DNA of 64,000 bases from an uncultured Campylobacterales bacterium (lineage in GTDB: Bacteria; Campylobacterota; Campylobacteria; Campylobacterales; Arcobacteraceae), in the NCBI GenBank assembly GCA_947503785.1, contig CANNFB010000006.1:62001-126000 (forward strand), read 5' to 3'. The notes under the pieces were generated by a model. The model was not told the origin of the DNA, did not search any database, and was given only the letters and a program-made list of their open reading frames with translations. Shown one piece after another: positions 63,702 through 64,000 of the stretch (position 1 is the first letter of the stretch; each line of letters opens with the position of its first letter). The position numbers and the translations under genes were made by a program.

Positions 63702-64000
63702 TGAAAATTAATTACTGTGACGCATTAGTTATTGGTGGAGGATTAGCAGGTTTAAGAGCTGCTGTTGCTGCACAGAAAAAAGGATTGAGTACTGTTGTTT
63801 TATCTTTAGTTCCGGTAAAAAGATCTCATAGTGCCGCTGCTCAAGGTGGTATGCAAGCATCAGTAGGTAATGCAAAGATGTCTGATGGAGACAATGAAGA
63901 TTTACACTTTGCAGATACTGTAAAGGGAAGTGACTGGGGATGTGATCAAGTAGTTGCAAGAATGTTTGTACATACTGCACCAAAAGCAATTAGAGAATTA
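63701..64000 (+). CDS. frdA: fumarate reductase flavoprotein subunit (3' end off window)
   Basis: First 100 codons of FrdA. The FAD-binding motif [20 protein letters not shown] and the FAD-attachment region [16 protein letters not shown] are present; the His in RSHS is the expected covalent FAD ligand. It overlaps frdC by one base. The order frdC-frdA is as in other Campylobacterota; frdB should follow outside the window. Confidence 0.95.
   Translation, partial: MKINYCDALVIGGGLAGLRAAVAAQKKGLSTVVLSLVPVKRSHSAAAQGGMQASVGNAKMSDGDNEDLHFADTVKGSDWGCDQVVARMFVHTAPKAIREL

Noticed and set aside
1-64000. CRISPR arrays, tRNA or rRNA genes, insertion sequences, prophage
   Set aside because: I looked for repeat-spacer patterns, cloverleaf-like segments and transposase or integrase ORFs and found none convincing.

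Overview
This is a low-GC, gene-dense chromosomal stretch that looks like the Arcobacter group of Campylobacterota. The evidence for this is the nap gene order A-G-H-B-F-L-D without napC, a CosR/HsrA-type response regulator, a PEB4-like PpiC protein, an frdC-frdA operon and extended -10 promoters without clear -35 boxes. Species placement is inference. I see no rRNA, tRNA, CRISPR array, transposase or prophage.

Region 1 (1-13.2 kb) is a complete-looking quinoprotein alcohol-oxidation island. It holds pqqA and a 5' part of pqqB (the rest lies off the left edge), a PQQ alcohol dehydrogenase with the Asp-x-Asp signature of lanthanide-dependent enzymes, and a PQQ-associated ABC system (permease, ATPase, beta-propeller, small exported protein, binding protein). 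It also holds a DUF302 protein, a second SsuABC/TauABC-like importer, a PedF-type cytochrome c, a MxaJ/XoxJ-like protein, a fused SoxYZ-like carrier and its partner metallo-hydrolase. Five promoters in this island carry the same direct-repeat operator at the same distance from the -10 box, so the island reads as one regulon.

Region 2 (13.2-24.7 kb) is mostly housekeeping: pepA, an M15 peptidase, class II fructose-bisphosphate aldolase, a PpiC chaperone, a CosR-like regulator with an adjacent histidine kinase, a CoA-binding protein, an Rrf2 regulator with a DHH phosphoesterase, rpsO, moaA and a TrpD2-like protein.

Region 3 (24.8-39.9 kb) is a denitrification block. It has a Crp/Fnr regulator with a PilJ/NarX-type sensor, norCB with two small membrane proteins, nirS, and the heme d1 pathway (cytochrome c, nirJ, nirF, nirE/cobA, a Met8-like dehydrogenase and a single fused NirDL/GH-type siroheme decarboxylase) around a second Crp/Fnr regulator. 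A LysE exporter sits between two copies of a terminator repeat inside this block.

Region 4 (40-50.5 kb) contains an Aap-type amino-acid ABC transporter, L-serine deaminase, a chemoreceptor with an apparent N-terminal frameshift, a LysE exporter with a divergent XRE-cupin regulator, and a second TrpD2-like protein.

Region 5 (50.6-64 kb) is the nap operon followed by a PAS protein and a small exported protein. Next come two tandem related hairpin RNAs (candidate sRNAs), a membrane J-domain protein, serS, a TAXI-type binding protein, frdC and the start of frdA.

The Nap, Nir, Nor and Crp/Fnr promoters form a second regulon: five promoters have a TTGA-N6-TCAA-like box whose first base lies exactly 36 nt before the -10 hexamer. 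Together the window describes an organism that oxidises alcohols through PQQ enzymes in the periplasm and respires nitrate, nitrite, NO and probably fumarate. No nos genes are in the window.
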